Origin: VAXT01 sp038040395
Lineage (GTDB): Bacteria; Actinomycetota; Thermoleophilia; Gaiellales; Gaiellaceae
Reading direction: 5' to 3'
Length of the DNA: 64,000 nucleotides
NCBI GenBank assembly: GCA_038040395.1
Contig: JBBPIJ010000001.1
Coordinates: forward strand, 186,001-250,000
The notes below the pieces were generated by a model. It was not told the DNA's origin. It worked only from the letters and a program-made list of their open reading frames with translations, and made no database searches. How positions within the stretch are numbered: the stretch's first letter is position 1; the number at the start of each line of letters is the position of its first letter. A program made the position numbers and the translations under genes. This document shows, piece by piece, positions 33,590 to 40,499 of the stretch.

Positions 33590-34429
33590 CTACGTATAGC
33601 CCTGGACGCGGAAATAGGCGACCGCAAGGCTCAGGACTCCGACGGCCACGAGCCCGAGGACTCCGATGAGACCTGGCTTGCCGTAGATCGCATGCGTCCG
33701 GCCGAAGCGCGACAGGGCGAGCATGCTCAGCGCGCCACCGGCTAGGCCCCCGAGGTGCCCGCCCACCGAGATGTTCGGGATCGCGAAGGTGAGCACGAGG
33801 TTGATGACGATGAACCCGAGGGCCTGCCCACCGAGGACGTAGCTGCGCTGCGACTCGAGGACGAGCGCGGCGCCGAGAATCCCGAAGATCGCGCCGGAAG
33901 CGCCCACCGTGATTGCGTTCGGATCGAAGACCAGCGCCCCGGCCGAGCCGGCGAGCCCCGAGACGAAGTAGAGGGCGAGGAAGCGACCGCGCCCGATCGC
34001 CTGCTCGACGGGAGCGCCGACGATCCAGAGCACGAACATGTTCATCCCGAGGTGGATCAGGTTCCCGTGGAGGAAGGCTGCCGTGATCAGGCGCCACCAT
34101 TCGCCCTGGTCAAGCCCGCCATGGATGTAGAGCGCCCCTCGGAAGAAGAGCGAGCCCGTGGTCTGGTTCAGGCCCGAGCCCTGGGCGAGGTTCACGAGGA
34201 AGACGAGGACGTTGATCGCGATCATCGCCCTCGTGACGAGCGCGCCGGTGCCCTCGAAGGTCGCGCGGCGAACGCCGGTCGTCACGCGAGCCGCTCCGCG
34301 CGGCCCGCCGGCATGGTCCGGACAGCGGATTCCGACCGGCGCGAAGTGCATGCACTCCGGGCAGATTCCGCGCCCGCATTCCGAGCACGAGACGCCGGTT
34401 TCCCGCTTCGGGTGCCGGTAGCAGGTCAT
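33590..34429 (-). CDS. rhomboid intramembrane serine protease with N-terminal zinc ribbon
   Basis: 279 aa. Residues 1-40 are a Cys/His-rich, B-box-like element (CYRHPKRETGVSCSECGRGI then CPECMHFAPVGIRCPDH). Six or seven transmembrane helices follow, with the rhomboid landmarks WWRLITAAFLHGNLIHLGMN, GASG (Ser179) and GGHLGGLAGG (His225). It cleaves substrate transmembrane helices. The zinc-binding head may recognise substrates or partners. ATG 34429 is preferred, with GAGG upstream. Divergent from the ComB-like gene. Confidence 0.92.
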   Translation of the reverse strand: MTCYRHPKRETGVSCSECGRGICPECMHFAPVGIRCPDHAGGPRGAARVTTGVRRATFEGTGALVTRAMIAINVLVFLVNLAQGSGLNQTTGSLFFRGALYIHGGLDQGEWWRLITAAFLHGNLIHLGMNMFVLWIVGAPVEQAIGRGRFLALYFVSGLAGSAGALVFDPNAITVGASGAIFGILGAALVLESQRSYVLGGQALGFIVINLVLTFAIPNISVGGHLGGLAGGALSMLALSRFGRTHAIYGKPGLIGVLGLVAVGVLSLAVAYFRVQGYT

Positions 34430-34446
34430 CACCTCGGCCACGGCGG

Positions 34447-34453
34447 TAGCGTA
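34447..34453. promoter_or_regulatory. symmetrical -10 between rhomboid and comB-like genes
   Basis: TAGCGTA: plus-strand TAGCGT nine bases before ATG 34462; minus-strand TACGCT 18 bases before the rhomboid ATG. Only 32 bases separate the two coding starts. Confidence 0.45.
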
Positions 34454-34461
34454 GTGGCGAG

Positions 34462-35145
34462 ATGCGCGTCCACGTCGCGTTGACACCTGCGGAGGCAAAG
34501 AGCGCGCCTGTAGCCATCGTCGTGGACGTGCTCAGGGCGACCTCGACGATCGCCCAGGCGCTGGCTTCGGGCTACGAGCGCGTCTACTGCTGCGGGGAGA
34601 TCGATGCTGCGCTCGCGCTGCGCGAGGAGCTGGGGGAGGGCCTGCTCGGCGGCGAGCGGGATGCGGTCCAGATCGAGGGGTTCGACGTCGGGGCCTCGCC
34701 TCGGGAGTTCGTCGGCGAGCCGCGCGCTTCGACGGTCATCTTCTCGACGACGAACGGGACGCGAGCGATCCTCCAGGCGGCCGCGCTCTGCGAGGAGGTG
34801 CTGCTCGGGAGCCTGCTCAACCTCGATGCCGTTGCAGCTGCCGTCCGCGAGCGCAACGAGGACGTCGAGCTCCTGTGCGCCGGCTTCCAGGGCGAGTTCG
34901 CGCTCGACGACGCGTACTGCTCCGGCAGGATCGTCCAGCTGCTCGGCGGCGAGGCGACCGACTCGTCGAAGGCCGCAGATGCCATTGCCCGAGCATGGCC
35001 GGATGCCCACGACGGTCTCCTCGCGAGGACGTACGGCCCGCCCGGCCTCGAAGATGACATCGCGTTCTGCGCCCAGGTGAGCGTCCTCGACGTCGTCCCG
35101 CGGCTCAACCGCATGGTCGGCGGAGCGGCCGAGATCACGGCCTGA
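34462..35145 (+). CDS. ComB-like 2-phosphosulfolactate phosphatase family protein
   Basis: 227 aa of the ComB fold: VAIVVDVLRATSTIAQALAS, a central GASPREFVGEPRASTVIFST then TNGTRAI, and VELLCAGFQGEFALDDAYCS. In methanogens ComB acts in coenzyme M synthesis, but the family is widespread in bacteria lacking that cofactor, where its substrate is unknown. No other coenzyme M gene is nearby, so the enzymatic name is only a family label. Ends three bases from the convergent MFS gene. Confidence 0.82.
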   Translation: MRVHVALTPAEAKSAPVAIVVDVLRATSTIAQALASGYERVYCCGEIDAALALREELGEGLLGGERDAVQIEGFDVGASPREFVGEPRASTVIFSTTNGTRAILQAAALCEEVLLGSLLNLDAVAAAVRERNEDVELLCAGFQGEFALDDAYCSGRIVQLLGGEATDSSKAADAIARAWPDAHDGLLARTYGPPGLEDDIAFCAQVSVLDVVPRLNRMVGGAAEITA

Positions 35146-35148
35146 GTT

Positions 35149-36387
35149 TTAGGCGATCGGCGTCAGCTCGGCAGCCGGAGGCGCGGGCGTCGTCAGAGTA
35201 CTCCGGAAGTTCCGGACGCTCGGCACGGAGAGGACGGCAATCGTGGTGACGACGATCCAGGCTGCGCCGATCCAGAGCGAGGTCGAGATCCCGATCATGT
35301 CGGCCACGGGCCCGGCAATCGCGTAGCCGGCCGGGAGGAAGATCATGGCGCCCATCCAGTTGTAGGCGCTGACCCGCGAAAGCTTGTCGCGCGCGATCGT
35401 CGACTGGATCGAGGTGTCCCAGACGACGGTTCCGTAGGAGAAGGCAAAGCCGGCGAGCACCGCGGCGGCCGCAATGCCGAGCACAGGCGCTCGCAGGGCA
35501 AGCAGGACGCATTGGATGGCGGTGACGCTGAAGAGCGCGCCAATCGTGAACATCGGTCTTCGGGGCCGCAGCCGCAGCCCGGCGAGCCCTCCCGCCAGTG
35601 AGCCGATCGCCTCTCCCGTGACGATCACGGCCCAGGCTGAAGCGCCGCCGAGCTCGTGCTGGGCGAGGTATGGCCCGAGCACGAAGAACGGCGCATAAGT
35701 GACAAGGAAGTAGAAGGAGACCCACAGAGTCAGCAGCCAGACCCAGGTGTGCTCCGTGAACGCCCGCCATCCCTCGCGCAGCTCCTGCACGAGGTTCGCG
35801 GCGGCTGCAGTCGCGGCGCGAGGCAGCTGCATCATCCCAAGGAGCAGCGCGCTCACTCCGTACGTCGCGCCGTCGAGCAGGAGCGCGTACCCCGCGCCGA
35901 CAGTGGCCACGAGCGTCCCTCCGACGGCGGCGCCGATCGGGAATGCGGCGTAGCGGGCGATCGACATGAAGCTGTTCGCCTGCTGGAGCAGCCGATCAGG
36001 AACGGTCTCCGGAACGAGCCCCGTCGACGCGGGCGAGTAGAAGGCGACTGCGGCTCCGCCGACCGCCTGGAGTGCGATCAGCTCCCAGATCCGGGCGTGC
36101 CCGCTGACGAGCAAGGCGCCCATCGCGACCCGGACGCAGAGGTTCGCCGCGTCGGAGCCGATCATCACGAGTCGGCGCGGCAGGCGGTCGGCGACGACGC
36201 CGCCGACGAGGAGGGTCGAGATCTGCGCGAGCGTCCAGGCGGCGAAGGCGAGCCCGACCTCGGTCGCGGACCCGCCGAGCCCGAGCACCGCGAACGCGAC
36301 GGCGATCGGCGCCAGGTTCGTCCCGAAGAACGAGATCGTCCGCGCCGCGAACAGGTAGCGGAAGTTCCGCTCTCTGAGGACGCTCAC
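35149..36387 (-). CDS. MFS transporter (EntS/MFS_3-like)
   Basis: 412-aa secondary transporter with about twelve helices. It begins MSVLRERNFRYLFAARTISF and has the MFS A-motif-like loop GGVVADRLPRRLVMIGSD between helices 2 and 3. YSPASTGLVPETVPDRLLQQ after helix 4 is typical of the MFS_3 exporter branch, which includes the enterobactin exporter. The substrate is not predictable. GTG start; divergent from the F420-type reductase gene across 53 bases, with no siderophore genes nearby. Confidence 0.85.
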   Translation of the reverse strand: MSVLRERNFRYLFAARTISFFGTNLAPIAVAFAVLGLGGSATEVGLAFAAWTLAQISTLLVGGVVADRLPRRLVMIGSDAANLCVRVAMGALLVSGHARIWELIALQAVGGAAVAFYSPASTGLVPETVPDRLLQQANSFMSIARYAAFPIGAAVGGTLVATVGAGYALLLDGATYGVSALLLGMMQLPRAATAAAANLVQELREGWRAFTEHTWVWLLTLWVSFYFLVTYAPFFVLGPYLAQHELGGASAWAVIVTGEAIGSLAGGLAGLRLRPRRPMFTIGALFSVTAIQCVLLALRAPVLGIAAAAVLAGFAFSYGTVVWDTSIQSTIARDKLSRVSAYNWMGAMIFLPAGYAIAGPVADMIGISTSLWIGAAWIVVTTIAVLSVPSVRNFRSTLTTPAPPAAELTPIA

Positions 36388-36440
36388 GCAGAGATCATCG
36401 CAAGACGTAGATTTCGATTCGACCCAGGACTGGAGGCGAG

Positions 36441-36989
36441 ATGGACATCACCACAATCGGCAGGGGGAACATCGGCGGCGGGCTTGCGAGCCGCTGGGAG
36501 AAGGCGGGGCACAAGGTAACGAGGCTCGGCCGGGACGGAGGAGACGCCTCCGGGTCGGACGCGGTTCTCGTAGCGGTCTTCTCGGATGTGATCGGCGAGG
36601 CTATTAGCGAGGTCAGCGGAATCGGCGACGCGGTGGTCATCGACGCGATGAACGCGTTCAAGGGCCGGAACGAGGAGTTCGAGTCGCTCGCTCATGAGGT
36701 GAAATCGCACGTGAGCGGTCCTGTAGCAAAATCATTCAATTGCAATTTCGCGGCCGTGTACGACCAGGTCGACGCGCAGCGTGTTCCGCCGTGCAATCTC
36801 TACGCGGCCGAGGACGGCGCCGTCGAGGTCACGGAGCAGCTGATCCGCGACGCCGGCTACCACCCCGTGTCGGTGGGCGGCCTCGAGAACGCGAGAAAGC
36901 TCGAAGACCACCTCGGCCTGATGTCCGCGATCAGCAACGGCATCGGGGGCCACTTCTTCTATCGGTACGCGAAGCCCGGCGAGCTCTAG
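36441..36989 (+). CDS. F420-dependent NADP reductase-like / NAD(P)-binding protein
   Basis: 182 aa. The Rossmann start MDITTIGRGNIGGGLASRWE is followed by a SDAVLVAVFSDVIGEAISEV core, VVIDAMNAFKGRN and a Lys/Asn segment VAKSFNCNFAAVYDQ. The C-terminal GGLENARKLEDH resembles NADPH:F420 oxidoreductases and related ketopantoate-reductase-like proteins. Whether it uses F420 is unknown; no F420 biosynthesis gene is in the window. Ribosome site GGAGG upstream of the ATG. The last four bases overlap the convergent GNAT gene. Confidence 0.78.
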   Translation: MDITTIGRGNIGGGLASRWEKAGHKVTRLGRDGGDASGSDAVLVAVFSDVIGEAISEVSGIGDAVVIDAMNAFKGRNEEFESLAHEVKSHVSGPVAKSFNCNFAAVYDQVDAQRVPPCNLYAAEDGAVEVTEQLIRDAGYHPVSVGGLENARKLEDHLGLMSAISNGIGGHFFYRYAKPGEL

Positions 36990-37447
36990 GCCTTCAGGAC
37001 GAAGAGCGCTTCTTCGATCTCTTCATCCAGCGCCTCGTCGAACTCGGTCTCGCGGCCCACGAGCGTGAACCCACACTTCTCGAGCACTCGCATCGAGCCG
37101 ACGTTACTGGTCGCGACGTACGCATGGAGAGGTCGGGTCGTCTCCTCGACGAGCAGCTCGGCAAGAGCCATGGTGGCGAGCCCCTTGCCCCAGAACTCTC
37201 GTCCGATCCAGTAGCCGACGAGGCGCTTGCCGCCCCGGTCGAAGATCAGGAGGTTGCCCGCGACCTCGTCCCCGAAGACGATCGTCTTCGTCGTGGCGGC
37301 GTCGTCGGCGAGGATCTTCTGCCAGTGAGCCCTGAAGGCTTCTTCGTCCCTGGCCGGCATCTTCGCCATGTCCATCGCCTCCGGGTCTCGCTGGTGCTCG
37401 AAGAAGACCGGGATGTCGCTCTCGGCTACGTCGCGGATCACGCTCAC
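36986..37447 (-). CDS. GNAT family N-acetyltransferase (RimJ/RimL-like)
   Basis: 153 aa with acetyl-CoA pyrophosphate loop REFWGKGLAT (motif A), a preceding VGYWIG strand, and the motif-B region VATSNVGSMRVLEKCGFTLV. The pattern is that of RimL-type acetyltransferases acting on amino groups of proteins or small molecules. Start GTG. Substrate unknown. Confidence 0.87.
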   Translation of the reverse strand: MSVIRDVAESDIPVFFEHQRDPEAMDMAKMPARDEEAFRAHWQKILADDAATTKTIVFGDEVAGNLLIFDRGGKRLVGYWIGREFWGKGLATMALAELLVEETTRPLHAYVATSNVGSMRVLEKCGFTLVGRETEFDEALDEEIEEALFVLKA

Positions 37448-37506
37448 GGTCGAAGTCTCGCCAAATGGGTAGGTTCCTGTGTCCCCCGAACGAGAGGAGC
37501 GAGCCG

Positions 37507-37773
37507 TTGTCCGCGTTCATCATCACCCGGATCCAGGTCGGCGACTACGACACGTGGCGGCCGATGTTCGACCTGGACCAGCCGAACGTGCGCGAGAAGG
37601 CGAAGACCCAGCGCGTGTTCCGCCGTGTCGACGACCCGAACCATGTCTTCGTCTTCCTCGAGTTCGACTCCGCAGAGGACGCGCAGGAAGCGGGGCAGCG
37701 GCTCGAAGAGTCGGGGGTGCTCGACCGCTTCGAGGACAAGCACGGGCCGAATGTTCTCGAAGAAGTGTCGTAG
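37507..37773 (+). CDS. small dimeric alpha/beta-barrel (ABM-like) protein
   Basis: 88 aa: SAFIITRIQVGDYDTWRPMF, QRVFRRVDDPNHVFVFLEFD, then SAEDAQEAGQRLEESGVLDR. The repeated beta-alpha-beta pattern is that of antibiotic-monooxygenase-like or DUF1330-like ferredoxin-fold proteins. TTG 37507 is chosen with GAGGAG shortly upstream; ATG 37465 would add 14 residues lacking the fold. Function unknown. It lies immediately before the SOS-controlled imuB promoter, which probably starts a separate transcript. Confidence 0.65.
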   Translation: MSAFIITRIQVGDYDTWRPMFDLDQPNVREKAKTQRVFRRVDDPNHVFVFLEFDSAEDAQEAGQRLEESGVLDRFEDKHGPNVLEEVS

Positions 37774-37782
37774 ACTCGAGGC

Positions 37783-37811
37783 TTGACAGCGAACGTGTGT
37801 TCGTGTAGAAC
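37783..37811 (+). promoter_or_regulatory. imuB promoter
   Basis: Consensus -35 TTGACA (37783-37788), 17-base spacer, -10 TAGAAC (37806-37811). It is the only full TTGACA-type promoter recognised in the window. The spacer and -10 are covered by two LexA boxes. Confidence 0.75.
37791..37802 (+). promoter_or_regulatory. LexA (SOS) box 1
   Basis: GAACGTGTGTTC, a perfect GAAC-N4-GTTC actinobacterial/Bacillus-type SOS box lying between -35 and -10 of imuB. Confidence 0.85.
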
Positions 37812-37819
37812 ATACGTTC
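37808..37819 (+). promoter_or_regulatory. LexA (SOS) box 2
   Basis: GAACATACGTTC, a second perfect SOS box, overlapping the -10 and ending one base before the imuB ATG. Centre-to-centre spacing to box 1 is 17 bp. Confidence 0.85.
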
Positions 37820-37820
37820 G

Positions 37821-39005
37821 ATGGTCGCATGCATTCTGATTCCAGGCTTCGAGCTGCGGGCGGCGCTTCGCGCTCGGCCGAGCCTTGCTTTGCGCCCCGC
37901 GGCGCTCGCGCCGGCTGAGGGTGAGGAGCCGCTGCTCGGCCCGGTGACTGCCGCAGCGGAGGCCAAGGGGGTCAGGCCGGGCGTGCGCATGGGGGAGGCG
38001 CTCGCGACCTGCCCCGAGCTCGTTCTCGTCGAGCAGGACCCCTCCGCGGCCATTGAGGCCTGGGAGGAGATTCTGCGGAGCCTCGAGGACTCGGGGTTCG
38101 AGGTCGAATCGGGCGACCTCGGCTGCGTCTACTTCGAGACACGTGGTGTGGAACGCCTTTACGGCGGCGTTGCGGCTGCGCTGGAGCGCGCCCTCGCCGC
38201 CGTCGGTTCTGCCTGGGATCCACGCGCTGGCGCGGCCGGGCGCCGGTTTGCCGCTCTCGCAGCGGCGAACGTCGCGCGTCCCGGGCAGGTCTTGATCGTT
38301 ACCGACGAGCGCACGCGCGACTTCCTCGCGCCTCTGCCGGTCTCGCTGCTTCCCCTCGCTATAGAGCGGCGACGCGAGCTCGAGGAGCTCGGCGTGCGCA
38401 ATGTCGGTGAGCTTGCTGGGCTGCCGGGCGGCGCCGTAGCCGAACGACTGGGGCCGGACGGGCGGCGCGCCTGGAGCCTGGCGAGAGGACGAGACCGCGG
38501 GCGCGTGAGGGGGCGACGGGCCCCTGCTGAGCTCGTCGAGACGCTCGAGTTTCCCGAAGCGATTGGCAACGAGCTCACGTTGCGGCGCGCGCTCGCGGTT
38601 CTCGTCGAGCGTCTCCTCGGGCGCTCGGAACGGGGCGAGCGTTTCTTCCGGAAGATTGCGATCTCCGCGACGCTCGTCGGGGGAGGTAGCTGGCGACGCA
38701 CGCTGACGCTGCGCGAACCTTTCGCCGAAGCCGGGCGTCTGCGCACGGCACTTGGGCCGAAGCTGGCAGAAGTGCCGGCGCCGGTTCTGAAGCTCAAACT
38801 CGAGGCGCTCGAGCTGACGGAGTCGACGGGGCAGCAACTGGCTCTCGTCCGCCCCGAGGGCGATGAGTTGCGCGGCCGGCTCAGCGAAGGCCTCCGTCAG
38901 GTGAAGGCAAGCACTGGGGAGGGAGGTGTGTGCACGGTCATAGAAGTAGCGCCGTGGTCTCGCATTCCAGAACAACGTGCACTGCTCGTCGCAAGAGATG
39001 AATGA
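37821..39005 (+). CDS. imuB: ImuB, inactive Y-family polymerase homologue of the SOS mutasome
   Basis: 394 aa. ImuB bridges the beta clamp and DnaE2 in damage-induced mutagenesis. The Y-family fold is recognisable, but the catalytic acidic residues are gone: the N-terminal strand reads MVACILIPGFELRAALRARP where active enzymes have a DxD-type site. The second catalytic region reads GDLGCVYFETRGVERLYGG instead of SxDE. The helix-hairpin-helix part VRNVGELAGLPGGAVAERLG is kept. Expression should be DNA-damage induced through the twin LexA boxes. No imuA partner gene lies upstream. Confidence 0.92.
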   Translation: MVACILIPGFELRAALRARPSLALRPAALAPAEGEEPLLGPVTAAAEAKGVRPGVRMGEALATCPELVLVEQDPSAAIEAWEEILRSLEDSGFEVESGDLGCVYFETRGVERLYGGVAAALERALAAVGSAWDPRAGAAGRRFAALAAANVARPGQVLIVTDERTRDFLAPLPVSLLPLAIERRRELEELGVRNVGELAGLPGGAVAERLGPDGRRAWSLARGRDRGRVRGRRAPAELVETLEFPEAIGNELTLRRALAVLVERLLGRSERGERFFRKIAISATLVGGGSWRRTLTLREPFAEAGRLRTALGPKLAEVPAPVLKLKLEALELTESTGQQLALVRPEGDELRGRLSEGLRQVKASTGEGGVCTVIEVAPWSRIPEQRALLVARDE

Positions 39006-39011
39006 CCGCCG

Positions 39012-39036
39012 GTGATCCAGCCGGCTCGTGGATCAC
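39012..39036 (+). repeat. hairpin after imuB
   Basis: GTGATCCA (39012-39019) pairs perfectly with TGGATCAC (39029-39036); loop of nine. First of four palindromes in the 176-base gap between imuB and the DUF6504 gene. Confidence 0.6.
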
Positions 39037-39047
39037 GGTTGGTGGGC

Positions 39048-39100
39048 GGAGCCGCGGGCAAAGCCCGTGGCTCCTCGATGCGGCAGCGCAAGCGCAGCCG
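39048..39100 (+). repeat. AAA-loop hairpin family, copy b, plus second hairpin
   Basis: 27-nt hairpin 39048-39074: 12-bp arms (GGAGCCGCGGGC left) with one G-U pair and loop AAA. Six bases on, a second hairpin 39081-39100 has arms CGGCAGCGC/GCGCAGCCG with one A-A mismatch and loop AA. Same two-part layout as copy a at 7833. Confidence 0.75.
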
Positions 39101-39157
39101 CGGCCCGAGCGCAGCCCACGTCTTGCTGTGTCACCGCGAGGAGTAAAGGAGGGGGCC

Positions 39158-39184
39158 CACGGGGGAACCCTGGGTTCCCCCGTG
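39158..39184 (+). repeat. 27-bp perfect palindrome at DUF6504 start
   Basis: Arms of 13 (CACGGGGGAACCC / GGGTTCCCCCGTG) around a single T. The last three bases are the GTG taken as the start of the DUF6504 gene, so folding of the mRNA would enclose that codon. Confidence 0.7.
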
Positions 39185-39430
39185 CGAAGCGCGGGACGAC
39201 TAAACGCTCCGCGGCCTGCGCTCGTCGAGTCGAACTTCGACGGGACGCCGTGGGAGGTCAACCGCCGGCCGGTCGCGCTCATCCGCGAGGAGTGGCGCGT
39301 CGTCGATCGCTGGTGGACCGATGAGCCGGTGCAGCGGCGCTATTTCGAGGTGGTCCTCGAAGGCGGCGAGAACGCGGTCGTCTTCCGGGACGAGGACGCC
39401 GGCTGCTGGTTCAGCCAGCGCGGAGTCTGA
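39182..39430 (+). CDS. DUF6504 family protein, mutasome-associated
   Basis: 82 aa. The recognisable core, ALVESNFDGTPWEVNRRPVA, then EEWRVVDRWWTDEPVQRRYF and FRDEDAGCWFSQRGV, matches the small protein commonly encoded between imuB and dnaE2 in actinobacteria. Its biochemical role is unknown. The start is uncertain: GTG 39182 lies at the end of a palindrome. The frame is open back to ATG 39002, which overlaps the imuB stop (ATGA), but that extension encodes only the hairpin array. Overlaps the convergent gene by 20 bases. Confidence 0.7.
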   Translation: MRSAGRLNAPRPALVESNFDGTPWEVNRRPVALIREEWRVVDRWWTDEPVQRRYFEVVLEGGENAVVFRDEDAGCWFSQRGV

Positions 39431-39731
39431 TGGCGGTGTCCGCGAGCCCGGCCCATTCGCTCGCGTGAGCGAATGGCACCTGGACCCATTCCTTGAAGGG
39501 CTTCCCGCGGCCGGAGGGGTCGAAGAGCTTCGCGCCGTCCATTGCCATGGCCTTGTCGTGCTCGGCTTCGTCCGGGAGCTTGAAGACCATCTCGCCGACC
39601 GAGGAGTAACCGATCACCATCTTGCCGCCGGACTTGATGCAGGGCATGCCCATCATCTGGCTGAGCTCGATGCTCGGGTCGCGGGCAGCGAGGTCGTCGG
39701 CGATCTCGTCGTAGCGGGCTCTCGGATTCAT
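39411..39731 (-). CDS. TfoX N-terminal domain family protein
   Basis: 106 aa resembling the TfoX_N domain: SQMMGMPCIKSGGKMVIGYS, VFKLPDEAEHDKAMAMDGAK, LFDPSGRGKPFKEWVQVP. In gamma-proteobacteria TfoX regulates competence, but stand-alone TfoX_N proteins in actinobacteria have no known role. The pattern of small beta strands and a final amphipathic helix fits. It follows the cupin gene directly (adjacent stop and start) on the minus strand, so the two are probably co-transcribed. Confidence 0.75.
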   Translation of the reverse strand: MNPRARYDEIADDLAARDPSIELSQMMGMPCIKSGGKMVIGYSSVGEMVFKLPDEAEHDKAMAMDGAKLFDPSGRGKPFKEWVQVPFAHASEWAGLADTAIRLRAG

Positions 39732-40496
39732 CTATTTCTTGCGCATGGAATCTACGAAACCCGCGGCTGGCGTGTGGAGGTTGAGGAAGCGGGCGCGGCC
39801 GGGCCCCGGGCTCCTGAATCCGTGGATGGCACCGGGCGGAGCAGAGACGAAGGTGTCGGGCCCTGCTCGGACGACCTGGTCGCCGAGAGTGAAATCGAGC
39901 TCTCCCTCGAGCATGTAGAACGAGTCGACCTCGAGCTCGTGGCTGTGGGGCCCTGGACCGTATCCGGCCCCGCACTCGATCTCGACCGCGTCGATCTCCT
40001 CCCGCGAGATCTTCACCAGCAGGGCGCGAATGCGCTCGCCCTCGCCGGGGAGAGAGATTGTTGCGTCGGACACGGGTCGACCGCCGTCCGGTGGCGGCGG
40101 GATCTGGTCGAAGCGCTCGGCGTCTTCGTCGCGACCGTCACGGCGTGCGCGCATCATGTCGGTGAACCCCGTGTTGGGTGCATGGATGTTGAGGAACGTG
40201 ACCTCCTCGGCGGTCTCGTTGGCGAACGTGTGCGCGAGACCGGCAGGCGCCGCGACGCACGCTCCAGCGCGGCCGCGCACCTCATGGGCGCCGTCCGATC
40301 CAAGCGCGAGCGAGAGCTCGCCGGTGAGCACGAAGAAGGCGTCGGTATGCCGCTCGTGGATGTGGAGGTCAGGGCCGCGTTCGCCGGCGGCGTAGCGAAA
40401 CCACGTCAACGCGAGCTCGTCGCGATCGGAGAGGGCCAGCAAGGTTTTCGCAGGCTCGTCGGCCATGATCTCGCCCTCGCCGGGTCCTAGGAGCAC
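39732..40496 (-). CDS. two-domain cupin protein
   Basis: 254 aa with two cupin barrels. The first has HIHERHTDAFFVLTGELSLA then PAGLAHTF. The second has GPHSHELEVDSFYMLEGELD then PPGAIHGF. Both keep the HxH...E...H metal ligands, so two metal sites are likely. Each barrel starts with a PGEGE-type strand, which supports a start upstream of ATG 40466; GTG 40496 or ATG 40526 (overlapping dnaE2) are the options. Function could be a dioxygenase or sugar-binding protein. Divergent from dnaE2. Confidence 0.72.
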   Translation of the reverse strand: MLLGPGEGEIMADEPAKTLLALSDRDELALTWFRYAAGERGPDLHIHERHTDAFFVLTGELSLALGSDGAHEVRGRAGACVAAPAGLAHTFANETAEEVTFLNIHAPNTGFTDMMRARRDGRDEDAERFDQIPPPPDGGRPVSDATISLPGEGERIRALLVKISREEIDAVEIECGAGYGPGPHSHELEVDSFYMLEGELDFTLGDQVVRAGPDTFVSAPPGAIHGFRSPGPGRARFLNLHTPAAGFVDSMRKK

Positions 40497-40499
40497 CGG

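Noticed and set aside
36643..36662. Possible LexA box GAACGCGTTC in the F420-reductase-like gene
   Set aside because: The spacer is two bases instead of four and the site is intragenic.
39002..39181. N-terminal extension of the DUF6504 protein starting at the ATGA overlap with imuB
   Set aside because: The added 60 residues are encoded by the hairpin array and resemble no protein; family homology starts after 39200. Kept only as an alternative start.
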